64,000 bases of DNA from NCBI GenBank assembly GCA_026929865.2, contig CM049403.1, forward strand, positions 20,802,001-20,866,000, read 5' to 3'. Origin of the DNA: Hyperoplus lanceolatus (lineage: Eukaryota > Chordata > Actinopteri > Uranoscopiformes > Ammodytidae). The position numbers and the translations under genes are program-made. Shown here piece after piece: positions 59,799 to 64,000 of the stretch; positions within the stretch are counted from its first letter, which is position 1; the number at the start of each line of letters is the position of its first letter. The notes below the pieces were generated by a model. The model was not told the DNA's origin. It saw only the letters and a list, made by a program, of their open reading frames with translations, and made no database searches.

Positions 59799-61251
59799 CA
59801 GTGGCGGAGCCAGGACATTTTCATTGGGGTGGCCAGGATGGGACCAGTTATAATTTTTGGGTGGCAAGCACAAGGGCTTCGGTTTCGCTTCAACAGAAGT
59901 GGGGGTCTGGGGGTACTCCCCCAGAAAAAAATGTGCTTCAAACATACCATTTTGTGCATTCTGGTGAATTTCAATGTACTTATTTATGCCTTCTGTATTT
60001 AATTAGTTATGGAGGACATGTCTAAATTTATGTTAAGGAAAAGACAACAGGCTCCCAGTGACGTAAATATAATGTTAGGCTATAAAAAGCAGTAAGGCTC
60101 TCAGGCATTCTGTATTGCTTTCAAATATTTACTCTACTGTATTGTTCAAAACATAAATTTAGGACTCACTACTCATGACACAGCAGCAGTGTGAACTATT
60201 ATGATACTTTACATTATAGGGGAATATGTATTAACAATTAGGAGATATATCAATGTTTCAACATCCTGAACTGTTATTTTTACCTCTTTTGGGGAGAATA
60301 GGGTTGTCTTCCTTACTTTTTGAGGGGGAAAAATGTCTTCTGATTATTGGGGGGGGGGGACATCCCCTGTGCCCCCTCCCCCCGCCCTACCTCCCCAAAT
60401 CTACGCCTATGGGCAAGCATGTGTCTGTGAGTTGCTGAAAAAAACTGCACCACAGCTGCCACCGAAATGTTCAGACTTCAGAATTTGCATCAAAGTCCTA
60501 ATGATCATAAAAACAAGATGCTTTATTTAAACTATGTCCATGTTTAGGTGGTGATTGTATTTTTTTCGGCTGTACTGAAACTAATGGAGGGAAGCGGCTC
60601 ACTGACTGTATATCCTCTTGTTGCGCTGTCAGTTCGCAATGCCAACATGGCTGTGTTTTCATGCTCGTGAAATGCAATCCGATCGCGGATCGCAGAAGCC
60701 TCCCATGAACAACGTTAGCGGACATGATATCCCCGGCGGCCGGTTATCATTTTAGCCGTTAAGCCACAGAGCTTTTCTCACCGGCAAGGTGATGACACCG
60801 TTACCCACAGTCACAGTCTCACCCCATGTTTCACCGGGTGAATCACTGACTCGCTCGCGCAAGGCTTTTGTGTTTCGGTTTAACATCGTCGTGGGCGAGC
60901 GAGTGTTTTAACTTTATGCTGAATAACCATTGCACTGCAATCGCTGAAAGTGAAATAGTTCAGGCGGGGGCGGTGCGGGGCAGAGCGGAGCGCACTAGTA
61001 GAGATGGAAGGGTTTGCTTACTTGCCAGTCGAAGCGTCAGGTCTGTAGTAACCATGGTAGTAACAGGCATTCAGGCTTGACCTGTTAAACAGGATGTGTG
61101 CGTGCGGCTAAAAAGGTCTGACAGTGTACTAGCGGTGTAAGAAAGGTTCCGCATTTCCACAGCCGTCAAAACTATTGACGGCTGTGATGTGCTTGGGGTG
61201 GCCAATGGGGTGCCCGTGGCCACCCCTGGCCCCCCCCTGGCTCCGCCACAG
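59799..61251. mobile_element. hAT element inserted in the foldback loop
   Basis: The left end CAGTGGCGGAGCCAGG and right end CCTGGCTCCGCCACAG are inverted repeats with one mismatch. The flanks TCTTATCT (59791-59798 and 61252-61259) are identical 8-bp duplications. GGGGTGGCCA motifs lie just inside both ends. The region at 60540-61080 is CpG-rich with a GC box (GGGGGCGGTGCGGGG near 60966), perhaps the promoter of the parent element. Near 60350-60415 a G-run/C-run block ending AAATCTACGCCTATGGG looks like a terminus of another nested hAT. A 13-bp hairpin, ACAGCCGTCAAAA with TTGACGGCTGT, lies near 61158-61184. No transposase frame was found. Confidence 0.88.
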
Positions 61252-61287
61252 TCTTATCTCTCTCGACCGTTTGCGAGGCAAAACAAA

Positions 61288-61778
61288 TCAGGCGCTGTTT
61301 CTCCCCAGCGCACAGCAGAGGAATTTCTGCTATGATTAGAATTCACCAGTGCAGACTCTCCTCAAACTATTAGTTTAATTTAGTTTTTATATTCAGCGAT
61401 CGATTGTTTCATTTGTACACAGAGACAAACATGAAGGCATGTAGCGGTGTGGCACATTTACGCAAGAAAGCTTCCCTCAGAACGGAAGAGAAACAAATGT
61501 GCTTTTTTATTTAATTATTATTATTGTAGTCCAGACTGTATTTTATTCACACACGATCCCTTCCTGGGAAAGGCTGAAAGTGTGAATGAGGCTTTACTAA
61601 CTTAGTCCAATCGCTAGTTTTGTCATATGACCTGCAGTTATCTTTTCTATTAAGACACAGTTTGAGGCTCACGCCGGGCACAGCTGGTGTAGTGCCAGAG
61701 TGCAGAGGAACAGCGCTTTTTCTCTCTCCAAGTGAGGAAAAATAGAAAGTTTGCATAATGCGGTTGAATTTCATATGG

Positions 61779-61821
<43 letters not shown>

Positions 61822-62216
61822 TGACAATTAAACCTCCGCTCTCTGTCCATGGTGCGCCAAAATGAAGTGAAGCATTGTCACTTTTCTCTCCAATGTGCAT
61901 AATAAACGTTAGATTTAGGCCTAATAGGTTGTAGTTTGGTGTTATAGTGTGAGAAAAGAATGCTCCAAATACTCCTCCATGACACTGTTGTGTGGTTTCC
62001 CATAAATTAATTGATATGCCTCTGATGCATGGACCATTGGTGACGGTGAGTGAGGTTTGAAGGCAAAGTCGAGATCTCGACTTTGAACTCGAGATCTCGA
62101 CTTTAAACTCGAGATCTCGACTTTGATCTTGATCTTTTTTTCAACCAATTTTTTTTTTTATTATTTTTTTTCTTCCAACATTTTTTTTTCCTCCATGTCC
62201 CTTTAGGGGCTCCGTA
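61288..62216. repeat. Right arm of the TAC...GTA foldback
   Basis: Inverted copy of the left arm. It includes the TG microsatellite at 61781-61819, the counterpart of the left-arm CA repeat, and GAGATCTCGA motifs at about 62070-62122. Confidence 0.82.
61781..61819. repeat. (TG)n microsatellite in right foldback arm
   Basis: TG tract of about 39 bp at the position mirrored by the CA repeat in the left arm. Confidence 0.95.
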
Positions 62217-62222
62217 CAAAGC

Positions 62223-64000
62223 ACTGAAGTCTAGCTTTCATCAGTTGCTTTGCATTGCGCCTGCTGCTGATGACATGCAAAAGCCGATCATATTAAGTAT
62301 CCTGTGGAGTTTTCTTGCAAGTATACAAAAGCTATTTCTACGTTCAATGTTACTGACCAAAGATAGTTATGTGCATCCACAACAGCTAACAAATAAGATG
62401 AGTGGATTTTTCTCAAAAACACAAAACGTTTTTCAAAGCATTCAAACGTTTTGAAACCTGAGTTGCTCATGTTTACTTGCTAACATTCATATCCCTCATT
62501 GTGTGCAAATAGTGTGAACACACTGGCAGGACTTTTTAACAAATGAAATGCTCCATAGTGCGACCAGAGGTCAAAATAAGGATACATTTAACACAGGTGT
62601 ACAAGCTGGCCATTATAACCTGACAGGGAAAACATTACTCTGCTGATACGCTCCAACAACGCTGTTTCCCGAAGCAGTTCCCTCCACTGTCACACCATCA
62701 AATCAATGCAACAGCTTGTAGTATAGTGTAGTGTTAGCTCTATTTAAGGTTGACGTGTTTTTTAAGGGAGCATTGTTTGTAGAAGCCGCATTGATACTTT
62801 ATGTGAGAGGCATGTCGAACTCTAACCACCTGTATACATGACCAATTCCTTCACATACAGCAAGTGTCCCTGACTAATAAATATTAATCACGTTTACATA
62901 CTACCGTTCCACAGTACCCACTTGTTAAACTTGTTCCCTTGTTCTCGTAATTAATGAGCTTACTCTAGCGGCTCTGCCTCTGATGCGTGCCTGTGTCGCC
63001 CGCTGTCTTGTGTCTGTGTGTGTATCTTTGTCTGCATCATTCAACGTCTGTTTATGTCTGTCTGCAAGTGCCTAGTAACCTGAATGATTTGGCTGGGGAA
63101 CAAAGCTGAACATCCGCGCTGTGGCCTTCGGTGGGGACAAACATGTCAAGGCGCTAGCACTTTTTAATAACAACTCAGACCACATTAAAGACATGGTTGT
63201 CTGTCACCAATCTGAAATGTTTGTACTTGTCTGTCGAGTCAACAGCAAAGCTAAATTCTGAATGAGGCAGGCCTCAGCAAAGCTTAACGAAATAAGACAT
63301 TCCTTAGAAATACAAAAGTCATAGCACTGCTGCTGCTGCCACCGAGTTGTTCAATATAAGGTTAATCATGTGGCATATGAAGCTTCAACTTTATACATTC
63401 AAGGCACTTACATTCAGAATTGGCCTTCCATGCACATTAAAATATGCAGCATAAAATCAACTGCTTACCAATGTTGTTTATTTAGCTTTAAAATTGTAAA
63501 GGTTCTACATTCCTAAGAAGTGACATTAAGATCGTATGAGAACTTATGACTTTCCCACATAATATGAATTCTCAGGGAACCAGCATTATATGAACCAAAT
63601 GTGTCAAGCACATACAGTATGGTGGGATCAACGGCTGTGACAAGTTTTTGGAGATGCGGAAAACCAAGTGCATTGAAGAATGCTCTGTCAATCTGACACA
63701 CATCTGTGCTATTGTCACCACAGAGACGCATGCTCAGACAGATACAGTCACACACCCCGACACTCACTGGTTCACACCCTTTGCAAGTCTCCCAGAGGTG
63801 CAGTCCGTCAGTCAATGTCAATCTGCAAGTGTTACTTAAAACGTGCAAAGAAAGCCACGTCAGCTGCTCGCATTCCTCAAATGCAGTTTCTCTCTCAAAC
63901 CTCATAATGACACATTTAGGAGTAAGGCCCGCGATGCGAAACCTTATCTATTTTCTTCAAAAATGTCGATGACAAGTATAGAGCTGGTTTGACATATTAG
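62223..64000. other. Intergenic, no gene recognised
   Basis: Unique-looking sequence to the end of the window. The 130-codon minus-strand frame at 63513-63905 is Cys-rich, but it shows no domain I recognise and no splice context, and it overlaps similar-sized frames on the other strand. Confidence 0.5.

Larger units (their letters stand above)
58706..62216. mobile_element. Foldback element with TAC...GTA ends (IS3EU-like), 3.5 kb
   Basis: It starts TACGGAGCCCCTAAAGGGAC and ends with its exact complement. Identical 6-bp flanks CAAAGC (58700-58705 and 62217-62222) mark the target duplication. A 6-bp duplication with TAY-type ends is, to my knowledge, the IS3EU pattern; Dada-type is an alternative. 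The two arms (58706-about 59660 and about 61288-62216) are inverted copies with high identity, but the right arm lacks about 220 bp and has about 200 bp of its own. Subterminal GAGATCTCGA repeats occur at both ends. The loop holds a hAT element. No transposase was recognised. Confidence 0.85.

Noticed and set aside
63513-63905. 130-codon Cys-rich minus-strand frame
   Set aside because: No recognised cysteine pattern, no signal peptide, and overlapping frames of similar length on the other strand.

Overview
The window looks like nuclear DNA of a percomorph-type teleost fish. Two exons carry the 3' end of the Eph receptor gene ephb3 on the + strand. The rest is gene-poor sequence full of long (CA/GT)n and (AT)n microsatellites, hAT, piggyBac and Harbinger-like DNA transposons, L2/CR1-type LINE tails and tRNA-derived SINEs of the kind common in spiny-rayed fishes. 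No bacterial, CRISPR or operon-like structure is present, and I recognise no LTR retrovirus-like element.

Positions 1-4091 hold the end of ephb3: intron, a penultimate SAM-domain exon (1802-1957), a 2.0 kb intron and the last coding exon (3983-4091), which ends in the PDZ-binding tail PVQV. A probable 3' UTR runs to about 5945 and contains a 120-bp AT repeat. I find no second protein-coding gene that I can name. From 5.9 to 15.9 kb the sequence is unique-looking, with microsatellites and one CpG-rich promoter-like patch near 14.2-14.4 kb.

From 15.9 to 25.96 kb lies a cluster of mobile elements: a TTAA MITE; a hAT element with an exact 8-bp target duplication and a second element inside it; an L2 LINE split by a piggyBac element that carries a decayed transposase and is itself invaded by a MITE; a SINE whose 3' tail copies the L2 tail only 0.4 kb away; and a TIR element with a hAT-like element inside it. 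From 26 to 48.4 kb the sequence is mostly unremarkable, apart from a young-looking SINE at 33.05 kb, a palindromic CA-TA-TG repeat at 36.3 kb and a Harbinger-like element at 41.6 kb.

The most striking part is 48.5-62.2 kb, with two giant inverted-repeat (foldback) elements. The first is 4.23 kb with arms of about 2 kb and sits inside a TTAA-flanked element. That host element also carries a CpG-rich, promoter-like segment with a potential spliced micro-ORF. The second is 3.5 kb, has TAC...GTA termini and 6-bp target duplications (IS3EU-like), and has a hAT element in its loop. Between them lie a hAT element, a LINE 3' end and a perfect 83-bp palindrome inside that LINE. All element families were assigned by eye from termini and target duplications; no database search was possible.
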